NCBI RefSeq assembly: GCF_000987765.1
Contig: NZ_LAHP01000003.1
Span: 1-64,000 of the forward strand
Source: Arsukibacterium sp. MJ3
GTDB lineage: Bacteria; Pseudomonadota; Gammaproteobacteria; Enterobacterales; Alteromonadaceae
Length of the DNA stretch: 64,000 nt
Reading direction: 5' to 3'
Both the position numbers and the translations under genes were made by a program. Below, one piece after another: positions 16,948 through 29,100 of this stretch (position 1 is the first letter of the stretch; every line of letters begins with the position of its first letter). Under the pieces are notes generated by a model, which was not told where the DNA came from, did not search any database, and saw only the letters and a list, made by a program, of their open reading frames with translations.

Positions 16948-17372
16948 ACAAACCTCTAGCGAGTCTATTTCTGCTATAACAAAGATTCTTTCACAAAGTG
17001 ACAGTTACAGCAAACGGAATTTCAAAAGCATTACATTAAGCACTTATTAAAAGTTATCCACATTTAAAGCCCTAACCAATAAGCCAATGTGCACTTCTTC
17101 ACAGAGTCTGTGGATAAAGCTGTTGTTAAGCGGCGTAGGGCCTTGTAATTAAAATTTACTTAGCACGAGCAACACCGATAATTCCTGAACTAAAATATAT
17201 AATTACAATAACTTATGAAATTACTACTGAAAATTCTGATTATATAACGCTGTGCATAAGTTCGTTTGCTGCGTTTTTAAGCAGCGAACGGCTCTTAAAA
17301 GTGCTAGGGTACAACTTAGTTTACCTGCCAGATGTTTTAACGGCCGAAGATACAACAGCCAATGATTATCCA
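16948..17372. promoter_or_regulatory. rppH-mutH intergenic region, DARS2-like
   Basis: These 425 bases contain no gene but hold two perfect 9-bp DnaA boxes in opposite orientation. TTATCCACA lies at 17054-17062 and TGTGGATAA at 17109-17117, with 46 bases between them. A third near match, TGTGCATAA, lies at 17251-17259. In E. coli the DnaA-reactivating sequence DARS2 lies in this same mutH-rppH (ygdP) interval. Promoters for both flanking genes must also lie here. I could not pick convincing IHF or Fis sites by eye. The boxes are seen; equivalence to DARS2 is inferred from position and box type. Confidence 0.6.
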
Positions 17373-18053
17373 ATGATTGTGACAGACTCCTTGAAAACAG
17401 CTGAGCAACTGCTACAGCGCTGCCAAGCCATAGCAGGCTTAACTCTTGGCCAACTGGCTGCCCAGTTGCAGCTGAGCGTTCCTGCAAACTTAAAATGTAA
17501 TAAAGGTTGGGTGGGCCAGCTGCTGGAAATTGCCTTAGGTGCTGAAGCAGGCTCACAAGCCATACCCGATTTCCCCAACCTTGGCATTGAATTAAAAACC
17601 CTGCCTATTAACGCTCAAGGCAAACCACTGGAAAGCACTTATGTCTGTGTTGCACCGCTTACCGGGGTAACCAGCCAAACCTGGCCGCAATCCTGGATCT
17701 GCCAAAAGTTGCAACATGTGCTGTGGGTGCCGATTTTGGCTGAACGACACATTCCGGTTGCCGAGCGTATTATTGGCTCGGGGTTTTATTGGCGGCCGTC
17801 GCCGACAGAATCGCAGGCCTTGCAACAAGATTGGGAAGAATTAATGGAGCTCATTACGCTGGGCGGTATTGATCAAATTCGCGGCGCCCATGGCAAGGTG
17901 TTGCAACTACGGCCCAAAGCTGCCGACAGCAACGCGCTAACGAATGCGGTAGGGGCTAATGGCGAGTCTATTCAAACCTTGCCACGTGGCTTTTACCTGA
18001 AAGCCAGCTTTACCGCTGCAATACTGCAGCGGCAATTTGGTTTGGCGATTTAG
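17373..18053 (+). CDS. mutH: DNA mismatch repair endonuclease MutH
   Basis: MutH nicks the unmethylated strand at hemimethylated GATC sites during mismatch repair. The 226-residue protein has the catalytic D66-x6-E73-x-K75 (in [13 protein letters not shown]). The conserved [18 protein letters not shown]-type segment and [12 protein letters not shown] also fit the family. ATG 17373 gives a length near the 229 residues of E. coli; an upstream GTG at 17301 would add 24 residues without an obvious ribosome binding site. Its presence implies Dam-directed repair in this organism. The stop overlaps the convergent downstream gene by four bases. Confidence 0.94.
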   Translation: MIVTDSLKTAEQLLQRCQAIAGLTLGQLAAQLQLSVPANLKCNKGWVGQLLEIALGAEAGSQAIPDFPNLGIELKTLPINAQGKPLESTYVCVAPLTGVTSQTWPQSWICQKLQHVLWVPILAERHIPVAERIIGSGFYWRPSPTESQALQQDWEELMELITLGGIDQIRGAHGKVLQLRPKAADSNALTNAVGANGESIQTLPRGFYLKASFTAAILQRQFGLAI

Positions 18054-18874
18054 TCCTGATAACGCTGCACAATTTTCTGGTATAAACCGTTTTGCTTAAT
18101 GGTAGCTAATCCGCGGTTAAATTCAGCGACCAATTGCTCTTCAACCGACGCTTTGCTGAACATGACATATACATCGTTATTACCCAGAGTAATATCGTGA
18201 GGTTTAATCAGCGCTTCCAGCCCTTTTCGTCTTAATATTGAGGCAGCAACAAACCTGTCTTCCAATAAACCGTCTATTTCTTCATCTAATAGCCGCGCCA
18301 TATTCATCTCGCTGATAATGGCGCCGACAAACTGCGGCTGATAATCAATTGCACCATACAACTTATCAATTTCATCGCCGTAATAATATTGGTTCACTAT
18401 ACCCAGTTTATAACCGGCGCTGATAAAACCAGTAATATCCGTTACTGGCAGGTTGATATCATCGCCCCGGACAAACAACTGAAACTGCTCTTGCCGGTAA
18501 GAATTTGAAAAGTATGCAAAAGACTGGCGGTCCTGTGTAATAGACGCCCCCAGCACAAAATCTATTTCTCCCTCTTTCAGTGAACCCAGTAGCTCAACCC
18601 AGCTACCTTGCACCATAGTCAGTTCGCACTGCATCTCCGCCGCAATTGCCCGAACCAGTTCTACATCCAGGCCGCTAACGGTATTGCCTACTGTCATGTA
18701 TTGGTAAGGCTCCCAGGCATCAAAGCCCATGGTAAGAGTACACATAGGTGGCACAGCTGTCATTGGCTGAAATGGCCGCTCCGGCGCAACAGCTATTGCG
18801 GGTTCAGACACAGGCTGGCAAGACATTATTAACGACAGGACAACTAACAGCACTAAAATCTTGATAGACTTCAT
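18050..18874 (-). CDS. Solute-binding (PBPb-type) lipoprotein
   Basis: This 274-residue protein has a signal peptide with lipobox LIMSC, so it is probably anchored in the periplasm. A type 2 periplasmic binding fold follows: [15 protein letters not shown] opens the domain, and [16 protein letters not shown] and [16 protein letters not shown] are typical of amino-acid-binding proteins. No ABC permease or ATPase is nearby, so it may be a stand-alone sensor or one of the many orphan members found in Alteromonadales. The ligand is unknown. The start follows a GAGGTGATT ribosome binding site. Confidence 0.8.
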   Translation of the reverse strand: MKSIKILVLLVVLSLIMSCQPVSEPAIAVAPERPFQPMTAVPPMCTLTMGFDAWEPYQYMTVGNTVSGLDVELVRAIAAEMQCELTMVQGSWVELLGSLKEGEIDFVLGASITQDRQSFAYFSNSYRQEQFQLFVRGDDINLPVTDITGFISAGYKLGIVNQYYYGDEIDKLYGAIDYQPQFVGAIISEMNMARLLDEEIDGLLEDRFVAASILRRKGLEALIKPHDITLGNNDVYVMFSKASVEEQLVAEFNRGLATIKQNGLYQKIVQRYQD

Positions 18875-18948
18875 AAATCACCTCAAGGCGTTATGATCTT
18901 AGTACAAGCTTAGTGCAAATTTGATTTTTTGCGCAGCCGCCAACTTAC

Positions 18949-19803
18949 TTATTCAGCGGCTTTATTCCTTGCAACCGATGTTGCTTTCACTGGCATCTGC
19001 AGTAATACGCGCCAAAGTGATTGCTGCCGTTTGCTATCACGAGCTTCGTGCCACATCCGGCGCCATTCGTAAAACGTAATAGTTAACGGGTTAGTCGAGC
19101 TAAACTCATCTGTAAGACCAAATTGACAGGGCTCATCCGCTTGCTCTGCCACGAAAGTGCCGAATAATTTATCCCAGATAATTAATACCCCGGCAAAATT
19201 CCGATCAATATAGCGGCTATTGCAAGCATGATGTACCCGATGGTGTGAAGGGGTATTGAAAATATGTTCTAAAAAACCAAGCCGGCCAATCGCCTGAGTA
19301 TGCACAAAAAACTGGAAAGCTAAGTTCAGCGCCACCACCGCAAATACCAGCAGCGGATCATATCCCACTAAAATCATCGGCATCCAGAATAGCCACATAC
19401 CGGATAATGGATAGGTTAAACTTTGGCGAAAAGCAGTACTGAAATTCATATGGCGGGAACTATGATGAGCAACGTGCGAAGCCCATAACCAGCGAATGTG
19501 ATGTGAGCCACGATGGAACCAATAGTACAAAAAGTCTTGCAAAATAAACGCTAACAGCACATTTAATGCCGTAAGTTCTATGTTGAACAAGCGGTACTGA
19601 TGCAACCAATAAAATAACGGCATTAGCAGCAGTAACGCCAGCATGTCTGCGCCCTGATGCAGCAGTGCCAGCATGGCGTTAGCTAAGGTATCTCGCCATT
19701 GGTACCAGTTTTGATGCCTGATAACAGCATAGTGCCACTCCAACACCACGCAAATAATAAACACCGGGCTTAACAGTAATAAAATCAGTTCTATTGGCGG
19801 CAT
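18949..19803 (-). CDS. Sterol desaturase/fatty acid hydroxylase family protein
   Basis: This 284-residue membrane protein has about four to five hydrophobic segments. Its three histidine clusters fit the di-iron fatty acid hydroxylase fold: WFHRGSHH, HVAHHSS and HRVHHACN. A further NFAGVLIIWDKLFGTF is the usual motif that follows the third cluster. Members hydroxylate or desaturate lipids, including alkylglycerols and sterol-like molecules, and the substrate cannot be inferred here. It stands between the binding protein and cysB on the same strand; whether they are cotranscribed is unclear. Confidence 0.88.
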   Translation of the reverse strand: MPPIELILLLLSPVFIICVVLEWHYAVIRHQNWYQWRDTLANAMLALLHQGADMLALLLLMPLFYWLHQYRLFNIELTALNVLLAFILQDFLYYWFHRGSHHIRWLWASHVAHHSSRHMNFSTAFRQSLTYPLSGMWLFWMPMILVGYDPLLVFAVVALNLAFQFFVHTQAIGRLGFLEHIFNTPSHHRVHHACNSRYIDRNFAGVLIIWDKLFGTFVAEQADEPCQFGLTDEFSSTNPLTITFYEWRRMWHEARDSKRQQSLWRVLLQMPVKATSVARNKAAE

Positions 19804-19825
19804 AGGCAGTTATTCCAATATGTTG

Positions 19826-20830
<1,005 letters not shown>

Positions 20831-21062
20831 TTAGCTAATATACCTGTCTTGTCAGATATTCCAACTTATTTTTATAAATGGCCGTGTTATAACTATTTCG
20901 ATTAATGCAGCAAAGCGCCAGCCCTAATATAAACAAACTGGATTTACGCCATGGGAACACGTTAACCTAACCCTGAACAGCAGAAAACTGTTCTTTGCTG
21001 CCATTTCAGATTACTATCATTTAATTACACTATTTAAAGCGCGAATGCGGTTAGAGGTTTGC

Positions 21063-21827
21063 ATGCTGTTACCTATTATCATCTCGCTAGCTATAGCTTT
21101 GGTGATCATCGCTGTTATCGTTAATGTTGTGCAACAACACAAAGAACGGATAGCTAAATTAAAACGGGCAGAATTTACTAAATTACGCCATTTACTGGAT
21201 GATACAGAAGAGATGTTGGTTAATACGTCTAATGTGCCTTTTACCCCAGCCATAACCACTTTGTTATTAAAGCGCACTGCCAGCGCGCTGCGCGCTATGG
21301 TAGAACTTGAGACAGGAACCAGAGAATTAAAACAACGGTTACAAGAAACAGAGAATAGATTAAAAGACCCTGTCAGTGCAGATGTAACAAACACCGACAC
21401 GCTAACGCTGCCCGATAATGACCAGCAACTTATTGCGCTTATTCGTGGCATTAAGAAACTACGTGCCACCTTACGCAGTGAGCATGCCAAAGGTACTATT
21501 GATACCTCTACTGTTATTACAGAGGATAAACGGTTAGAGGTTTTGCAATTGCGCATAAATGTTGAAAGCCAAATTAAGCGTGGTAGCCAAGCCCGAAATA
21601 ACAAGATGTTGGGTTCAGCCAGGCAGTATTTTGAAAAAGCGTTAACGTCCTTAAGCAACAGCAGCCATCAGGATGACTATGTTACTCATCGTAAAGCTGA
21701 AGTTATACAAACGCTTGAAGATATTGCCACCGAGCTTAAAGCCGGTAATGTACGCGATCGGGAAAAGAAAGAAGAAAAAGAAAACAAAGATATTGATGAG
21801 CTATTTGCACCAAAACGTAAATGGTAA
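21063..21827 (+). CDS. Membrane-anchored coiled-coil protein, unknown function
   Basis: The 254-residue protein begins with a hydrophobic helix (residues 1-22, LLPIIISLAIALVIIAVIV) and then is largely charged and helical. A coiled coil is likely at about 27-105 (ETGTRELKQRLQETENRLK). The central region has RGSQARNNKMLGSARQYFEKAL, which resembles a TPR-like helix pair. The tail is very lysine- and glutamate-rich and ends FAPKRKW. ATG 21063 has AGAGG five bases upstream. I do not recognise a named family. It converges on topA and shares its terminator. Confidence 0.7.
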   Translation: MLLPIIISLAIALVIIAVIVNVVQQHKERIAKLKRAEFTKLRHLLDDTEEMLVNTSNVPFTPAITTLLLKRTASALRAMVELETGTRELKQRLQETENRLKDPVSADVTNTDTLTLPDNDQQLIALIRGIKKLRATLRSEHAKGTIDTSTVITEDKRLEVLQLRINVESQIKRGSQARNNKMLGSARQYFEKALTSLSNSSHQDDYVTHRKAEVIQTLEDIATELKAGNVRDREKKEEKENKDIDELFAPKRKW

Positions 21828-21830
21828 AAT

Positions 21831-21860
21831 CAGAAAAGGCACCTACAGGTGCCTTTTCTG
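21831..21860. terminator. Shared bidirectional terminator
   Basis: A perfect 14-bp stem (CAGAAAAGGCACCT and its complement) with a 2-base loop lies between convergent genes. AAAA/TTTT in the lower stem supports termination in both directions. Confidence 0.82.
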
Positions 21861-21881
21861 ATTGAGTCATACCAACTCGTT

Positions 21882-24488
21882 TTATTTCACAACGGCTTTA
21901 TCTTTCGTCGACACAACCCATTTACTCTTTTCATACCAGGCGGCCCAACCGGTTGCTTTGCCGTCTTTCTCGGTCATTACGTACTGTTGTTTGGTTTTGC
22001 GACTCCAACGCACAATACTGGGGTTCCCCTCTTTGTCTTTTACCGGTGCATCGGCCAGATAATAAAACTTAGGCGAAATTCGCTCCCGGAAGGTTTTAAG
22101 CTCACTTACCAATGGTGCTCTTGTTTCTCGTGATTTTGGAAAGGTTGCAGCTGCCAGAAACAAGCCCGCCGCCCCGTCGCGTAGTACAAAATACGTTTCA
22201 GACTTTTCACACTTCAACTCTGGCAAGTGTACCGGATCTTCTTTAGGTGGCGCCGCTTCGCCGCTGCGCAGTAACTTGCGGGTGTTTTTACATTCACTGT
22301 TTGTACAACCAAAATACTTACCGAAACGGCCCGACTTAAGCTGCATATCAGCACCACACTTATCACACTCAATAAGCGGGCCCTCGTAGCCTTTAATTTT
22401 AAAACTGCCTTCTTCTAACTCGTAGCCATCACACTCCGGATTATTACCGCAAACATGTAACTTACGCTGCTCATCAATTAAATAGCTGTCCATGGCGGTA
22501 CCGCATTTGCCGCAACGTTTTTTCTGGCGCAGCGCTTCGGTTTCCAATTCATCATCATCTGATACTTTAATGGCTTCATCACCGGGCAGTAAATTAAGGG
22601 TAGTAGTGCAACGTTCTTTCGGTGGCAGATTGTAGCCGGAACACCCCAAAAACACCCCGGTAGACGCAGTACGAATGCCCATTTCACGGCCACAACTAGG
22701 GCATTTAATGTCGGTTAACACAAACTGGTTAACGCGCATGCCGCCTAGCTCGGGGTCTTGCTCTGCCAGTTTTAGTTTATCGGAAAAGCCGGCATAAAAG
22801 TTATCCAGCTCTTTGCGCCAGGTGCGCTGTCCCTTGGCAATGTCATCCAGGGTAAGCTCCATATTGGCGGTAAAATCGTAATTCATTAAATCATCAAAAT
22901 TTTCAACCAGCCGATCGGTAACAATTTCACCCATTTTCTCGGCATAAAAACGTTTGTTTTCGGCCCGCACGTAACCACGTTCCTGAATAGTAGAAATAAT
23001 GGCCGCATAAGTAGAAGGCCGGCCAATGCCGCGCTTTTCCAACTCTTTTACCAGGCTGGCTTCACTAAACCGAGCAGCGGGTTTGGTAAAGTGCTGGGCA
23101 CTTTGCAATTGCTGCAATTGCAGTTGCTCACCTTTTTTAACATCGGGTAATTCGTTGTCTTCTTCACCTTTACGTTTCACCGCGGGTTGCACCCGGGTCC
23201 AGCCATCAAAGCGCAATACCCGGCCTTTAGCTTTTAATTCAAAATCTGCTGCAGCCACGATTATATTGGTAACATCGTATTGAGCCGGTGGCATTTGACA
23301 CGCCACAAACTGACGCCAGATTAGCTCGTACAGTTTACGGGCATCGGCTTCCATATCACCCAAGTCACTGGCTAACACGCTAACGTTTGATGGCCGCACC
23401 GCTTCGTGTGCCTCCTGGGCATTAGCTTTACTGCCATAACTAATTGGCTCTGGGGTCAGATAAGCCTTACCAAATTGTTGCACAATATAATCACGGCAAT
23501 TGCTAACGGCTTCAGAACTCAGGTTGGTTGAGTCGGTACGCATATAGGTAATATGCCCGGCTTCGTATAACCGTTGTGCCAGCATCATGGTCTTTTTAAC
23601 ACCATACCCCATGCGGGTACTGGCCGCTTGTTGCAACGTTGAGGTAATAAACGGTGCCTGTGGTTTACTGCTGCTGGGTTTATCTTCACGCTCTTTTACT
23701 TCGAACTGAGCATGCTGCAGTTGTTGTAATGCCTCATCAGCTTGCTGTTTGTTTACCGGCTTAAAGGCTTTACCTTGCTCGCGCACCACGTCCAGCTGCA
23801 AAGCCTGTTTGGCTTTGGTTAGCGTGTCGGCCGCCAATGTCCAATATTCTTCCGGCACAAAGGCTTTAATTTCCCGCTCGCGTTCTACCACCAAACGTAC
23901 CGCTACTGATTGCACCCGGCCGGCAGACAAGCCCCGCGCTACTTTTTTCCATAACAGCGGCGATACCATAAAGCCTACTACCCGGTCTAAAAAGCGTCGG
24001 GCTTGCTGGGCATTAACCTGGTCAACGTTTACCTGGCCAGGCTCAACAAAGGCATTGGTTATTGCCGACTTGGTAATTTCGTTAAACACTACCCGCTTAA
24101 ACTTTTCAGGTTCGCCGCCAATAATCTCCTGCAAATGCCAGGCAATGGCTTCGCCTTCACGGTCTAAATCCGTGGCCAGATATACAATATCGGCTTTTTC
24201 AGCCAGGGCTTTTAGTTCTTTCACCACTTTTTCTTTGCCCGGCAAGATTTCGTAGCGGGCTTTCCAACCGTGCGCTGGGTCAATACCCATGCGGTCAACC
24301 AGCGCGTTGTAGTCTTTTTGCTCTTTGCTCAGGCTCTTATCGACAACACGAACTTTGTCTTTACTACTACTGGTTGGCAGATCCCGGATATGGCCAACGC
24401 TTGATTTAACGACAAAGTCGTTACCTAAATATTTATTAATTGTTTTTGCTTTTGCCGGTGATTCGACTATTACCAGTGATTTCGCCAT
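21882..24488 (-). CDS. topA: DNA topoisomerase I
   Basis: TopA relaxes negative supercoils. The 868-residue type IA enzyme opens with the Toprim domain ([20 protein letters not shown]). It has the [13 protein letters not shown] acidic motif at 107-119 and the active-site tyrosine Y315 in [10 protein letters not shown]. The C-terminal part has three four-cysteine zinc modules: CPSCG...CSGY, CGKCG...CGNNPEC and CDKCG...CTNSEC. A further basic domain ends with a KDKAVVK tail. The length matches the 865-residue E. coli protein. It is divergent from astB. Confidence 0.97.
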   Translation of the reverse strand: MAKSLVIVESPAKAKTINKYLGNDFVVKSSVGHIRDLPTSSSKDKVRVVDKSLSKEQKDYNALVDRMGIDPAHGWKARYEILPGKEKVVKELKALAEKADIVYLATDLDREGEAIAWHLQEIIGGEPEKFKRVVFNEITKSAITNAFVEPGQVNVDQVNAQQARRFLDRVVGFMVSPLLWKKVARGLSAGRVQSVAVRLVVEREREIKAFVPEEYWTLAADTLTKAKQALQLDVVREQGKAFKPVNKQQADEALQQLQHAQFEVKEREDKPSSSKPQAPFITSTLQQAASTRMGYGVKKTMMLAQRLYEAGHITYMRTDSTNLSSEAVSNCRDYIVQQFGKAYLTPEPISYGSKANAQEAHEAVRPSNVSVLASDLGDMEADARKLYELIWRQFVACQMPPAQYDVTNIIVAAADFELKAKGRVLRFDGWTRVQPAVKRKGEEDNELPDVKKGEQLQLQQLQSAQHFTKPAARFSEASLVKELEKRGIGRPSTYAAIISTIQERGYVRAENKRFYAEKMGEIVTDRLVENFDDLMNYDFTANMELTLDDIAKGQRTWRKELDNFYAGFSDKLKLAEQDPELGGMRVNQFVLTDIKCPSCGREMGIRTASTGVFLGCSGYNLPPKERCTTTLNLLPGDEAIKVSDDDELETEALRQKKRCGKCGTAMDSYLIDEQRKLHVCGNNPECDGYELEEGSFKIKGYEGPLIECDKCGADMQLKSGRFGKYFGCTNSECKNTRKLLRSGEAAPPKEDPVHLPELKCEKSETYFVLRDGAAGLFLAAATFPKSRETRAPLVSELKTFRERISPKFYYLADAPVKDKEGNPSIVRWSRKTKQQYVMTEKDGKATGWAAWYEKSKWVVSTKDKAVVK

Positions 24489-24715
24489 CTTAAAACCTGA
24501 ATTCCCTAACTGTAGCCGCCTTTTGGCCGCCCTTTTTTAACATATATCCGCAAACCGCAGTTGTGACAAGTGAATAAACTGATTATTATGCAATTCGGGC
24601 CATTTTCAGGCTCACCGGCTATCTAATAGCCAACTCTGAATGAAGCAAATAAACGTAAGCGGCCGTAACAATAATAAAAACAGTGCCCCTTCCAACAGAA
24701 GGATATAAAGCAAAA

Positions 24716-26056
24716 ATGAAGTACTTTGAAGCAAATTTCGATGGTCTGGTAGGACCAACCCATAACTATGCCGGCTTATCTGTCGGTAACGTGGCGTCGT
24801 TATCTAACGCTAACAACACTTCCAACCCAAAACAAGCTGCAAAACAAGGTTTGCAGAAAATGAAAGCGCTGCAAGACTTAGGTTTAGTGCAAGGCGTATT
24901 GGCACCACAGGAGCGCCCTGACGTATACACGCTACGCCGCCTTGGCTTTACTGGTTCAGACAGTGATGTCATTGCCACCGCAGCAAAACAAGCGCCAGCG
25001 GTATTTAGGGCGGTTTGCTCGGCTTCTAGTATGTGGACGGCCAATGCTGCCACTATTTCACCCAGTGCCGATACTGCCGATAATAAAGTGCACTTTACCC
25101 CGGCAAATTTAACTAATAAGTTTCACCGCTCACTCGAACCACAAACTACCGGCAGAATATTACAAGCTATGTTTGCCGATCCTGCACATTTTGCCCATCA
25201 CCAACATTTACCTGACAATGATCATTTTGGAGATGAAGGCGCAGCGAATCATACCAGACTATGCAGCGATTACGGCAAAAAAGGTGTAGAGCTGTTTGTG
25301 TTTGGTCGTTATGCGTTCGATCAAACTAAAGCGGCACCGAAACGTTTCCCGGCCAGGCACACATTAGAAGCCTGCGAAGCTGTCGCTCGCCTGCACGGCT
25401 TAAGCCATGATCACGTGGTTTATATGCAGCAGAACCCGGACGTTATAGACCAGGGTGTTTTTCATAACGATGTGATTGCGGTGGGCAACCAGAATGTGTT
25501 GTTTTACCATCAGCAAGCTTTTGTTGACACCAACAATAAACTGGATGAACTACGACGCAAATTTGGCAATGACAGCGAACTGTTCCTGATTGAAGTGAAC
25601 GATAATGAGGTATCAGTACAAGAAGCAATTAATACCTATTTGTTTAATACCCAGGTTGTTACCTTAGCCAATGGTGAAATGGCCATTATTGCCCCAACAG
25701 AATGCCAGGACAACCCAGCTGTAGGCCGATATTTAGCCGAACTAACTGGCCGTGGCACGCCAATAAAACATGTGCATTATTATGATGTAAAACAAAGCAT
25801 GCGTAACGGTGGCGGCCCGGCCTGCTTAAGATTACGGGTTGCGTTAAGTGAGCAAGAGCACCAGGCAGTTAACCCGCATGTACTAATGAATGACCAGCTG
25901 TTTGCTACCCTGAATAACTGGGTTGATAAGCACTATCGTGACCAGATAGCAGAAGCAGACTTAGCTGATCCGCAACTGCTTAAAGAGTCACGGGCAGCGC
26001 TGGATGAGTTAACCCAAATATTGCATTTAGGTTCAGTTTATCAGTTCCAGCGTTAA
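24716..26056 (+). CDS. astB: N-succinylarginine dihydrolase AstB
   Basis: AstB hydrolyses succinylarginine to succinylornithine, CO2 and ammonia in the arginine succinyltransferase pathway. The 446-residue protein starts [20 protein letters not shown] and keeps the catalytic triad E174 (in [11 protein letters not shown]), H250 (in [11 protein letters not shown]) and C370 (in RNGGGPAC). Its length equals the E. coli enzyme. ATG 24716 is chosen over an upstream in-frame start, with AAGGA about 12 bases before. No astA, astC, astD or astE is adjacent, so the other pathway genes lie elsewhere or the enzyme works alone. Confidence 0.95.
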   Translation: MKYFEANFDGLVGPTHNYAGLSVGNVASLSNANNTSNPKQAAKQGLQKMKALQDLGLVQGVLAPQERPDVYTLRRLGFTGSDSDVIATAAKQAPAVFRAVCSASSMWTANAATISPSADTADNKVHFTPANLTNKFHRSLEPQTTGRILQAMFADPAHFAHHQHLPDNDHFGDEGAANHTRLCSDYGKKGVELFVFGRYAFDQTKAAPKRFPARHTLEACEAVARLHGLSHDHVVYMQQNPDVIDQGVFHNDVIAVGNQNVLFYHQQAFVDTNNKLDELRRKFGNDSELFLIEVNDNEVSVQEAINTYLFNTQVVTLANGEMAIIAPTECQDNPAVGRYLAELTGRGTPIKHVHYYDVKQSMRNGGGPACLRLRVALSEQEHQAVNPHVLMNDQLFATLNNWVDKHYRDQIAEADLADPQLLKESRAALDELTQILHLGSVYQFQR

Positions 26057-26073
26057 GTAAATTTAGCCATTAA

Positions 26074-26097
26074 AAAAACCGCCAGCTGGCGGTTTTT
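26074..26097. terminator. Terminator between astB and the Ig-repeat gene
   Basis: The fully palindromic AAAAACCGCCAG/CTGGCGGTTTTT forms a 12-bp stem. A-tract and T-tract on both sides suit bidirectional termination between convergent genes. Confidence 0.8.
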
Positions 26098-26151
26098 GTT
26101 TTGTAATCATTAGAGAAGCCTATCGGCTCCTCTAATGTATTTAACCATTAT

Positions 26152-29100
26152 TTACCTATCATCACTGACCGGCACTAACAATGAACTTGTTAAACCCGAT
26201 GGTGCCGTAACATCTATAGTTAAGAAACCACTCAGTTTATTATTACCCTGACCAGCAGGTTCCTGGGTCATTGCGAAGGATAAACTTACTGGTACTCGAC
26301 TAGTGGTATTAGGGAATGCGTAGCTGTCTGAGCCGACTAATACACCATTATCTACGCTAACATCTACTGAAGTACCAACTGGTAATGGATTATTGTACAA
26401 ATCAGCTATAAACAAGAGTAACGAAACTGAGTCTGCACCACTACCAGAACTTAAATCTATTGAACTTACTTCACACATTTTACGGCCAACAGTTGATCCT
26501 CTTACCTCAAATACTTCTGGGCTTGAAGAGTTGCTATTAACTCTGACAGAACGTGCTGTTACTCCAGGTATTGCATTACAATCTGTAGCATAGGTTGTTA
26601 ATCGGAAAAAAGCTTGATCACCAGACATAATTATTTCTTGGTTCTGGAAAACATTTACTAATTCACGACTGCATAATCCTGCCGTTTCGTCTTCTTGACG
26701 ACATAGCAATCCATTGTAATTTCCGTTTGCCGAATTAAATATACCGTCAGTATTGTAATCCACGAACTCTTCAAACTGATCACCCTCAGGGGAAGTTGGT
26801 GAACAAGGGTTCGCTACATCATCACAACTATCACCACGAAACTTAGCATCTTCATTATTATCAATGAATGCTTCAGTTAAGTCATAAGCAATAACAAATT
26901 CACCTTGATCAAACCGGCCATTACCATTTAGATCGGTAAAAGACTCCTCACCAATTGAATAGGCGAGAATAGTTGCTCTTCCTCCTAATGGTTGATCAAA
27001 AGTTATACCATCATCTCTAACAATGCCGTAAGGACAAGGCTTACCAGCATCACATTTATCGATAATCGTGTTTGTAAAACCAACTGTAAATGGCCTTGGA
27101 TTTTGACTGCGCCATTTAACGTCGCAACGGCCATTTAAGGTTGTACAGTTTGGTTCTATGGATCCACCTTCTGCAACAAAGTTAACGGCTGTGCCATCCG
27201 GTACAGGGTTGTTAAAGTGGTCAGCCATAAAGATGGTTACATCGACTTCATTACCATCGAAATTAAGACCGTGAACGTTAAATGCTGAACGCGATAACGA
27301 GAAGCTATTTTGATCCGCTAACCCGGTACTAACCGTTAGCACATCTGATGGAGCGGTTACTACAACGATACCACTCGCAATCGTCTGCTCACTGCGGGCT
27401 ATGACTCTGGTTGGCGTTGGAACGATACCAGAACGAACGACTGTCTGGACAATACCATCAATATTGGTAAAGCCATTAAGTTGAGCCAGTTCTAACCCAC
27501 CTACAGCTGTTGCCAAAGAGAAATTGACTTGTCTACCCGCTACAGCATTGCCATTTGCATCAATTAAACGAAAACGAACAATAGACGTTTCAGTGCGGTT
27601 AGCGCCACCAGTGCCTTTTAACGCCAATAGTGGTGCTGATACATCTAAAAACTCAATTGAACCTATTGCAGCTTCAGACACATTCACAACAACAGTGCCA
27701 CTAACAGTATTACCGCCTGTTATAACAGTTGCAGTAATTAAGTCTGCACCAACGCAACCTGATGCACGATAGGTAGAACGAGCAACACCACCAATACTCG
27801 TTACGGCTTGATCAATAACGGCAAGGCCGGCTTGAACGCAACCTGAAGTAAACTCAACCCCTAATGGTGGCATGTAAGGCATACCACTTCTTGAAATATC
27901 AACTGATATTAGAGTTGACGATCCAGCAGCTAATGTTTCACCGACAGCTAGGCTAGACGTAACAACTATATCTACATCGACGGCACCAATTTCAAAGGCT
28001 TTAGTTCTGGTGGTGTTTATAGCAGTTACCGAAACCTCACCCGCACCAACATCACGACCTGCAACTAAATCTAATAATGCTATACCATTCTCATCGGTAA
28101 TAGCCGTACCCGCTCTTGGGCTTATAGATCCAATAGTGGTTGTGGCAGACACTAAAGTTTGAGCCAATGGTGTCGTTGAGCCTTCACGCGTTACTTCGAT
28201 GTATAAGATACCTGGTTTCTCGGCTGAGATACTGGTTGCTTCAATACAGCTATTAGGGTTTCGGGTCGCTCTAAAATCAACCGGACAATCGGTAAGAAGT
28301 CTAAAGTTAATGCTGGCTGTAACTTGATTCGGATCAACTTCATCTCCTCTGGTATAAAAGCCAATTGCAGCTGAAACACCCTGATATTGAGCACTTACGG
28401 TCCCTGCTCCCTCAGCAGTACCAGCAACAAGATTAATTCTTGCTTCACCCAAAGTGTTAGTTAATGCAGTACCTGTAGAAGGTCGCAAACTTCCAAGAGT
28501 TGAGCTAAAACTTACGACTTCATTTATAACTGGGTCACCATCATCGTTTAGTACCATTGCTACAACTTGACCACTATTAGCGGCACTTATTTCACTAGTT
28601 TCAGTACCCGTAACACTAGAAATTAAGCTTAAGCCAATAGTAAACTCTGGCGAGTTGCCTAGAAGCGGAGTATCACCTGCACTGGTAAAAGTGAAAGTTT
28701 CACTAACAATTGTTACATTTGCTAAAGTTACGTATTGTGCAACAATTTCGCCAGCACCAGCCACTGTCCCAGCAAGTAAGTCAATATAAGCTATACCAGT
28801 AGCATCTGTCATAACTCGCCCTGATGAGGGGTTGACCAGACCAGCAAAACGAGATTCCACTAAAATCAATTTGAAAGCGGAAGGCAAACCACCTTGAATT
28901 AATGATACTTTTACTCTGCGAGGATTTGCAAAATTAACATCGCGTACCACATTATCAGTTGCTGCCTCAACTACCTCGGCAGTAATAATAGTCTCAGCTG
29001 ATTGGTCACCATTTGATTCAAAAACATAAGGAAGTGAACTCACCACTTCATCAACTGCTTGATATGTTGCAAAAACGATACCTGCCCCAGGCACATTACC

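Noticed and set aside
24540-24620. ArgR-box-like TGAATA...TATGCA upstream of astB
   Set aside because: The half-site spacing and AT core do not fit the ARG box consensus well enough to claim a site.
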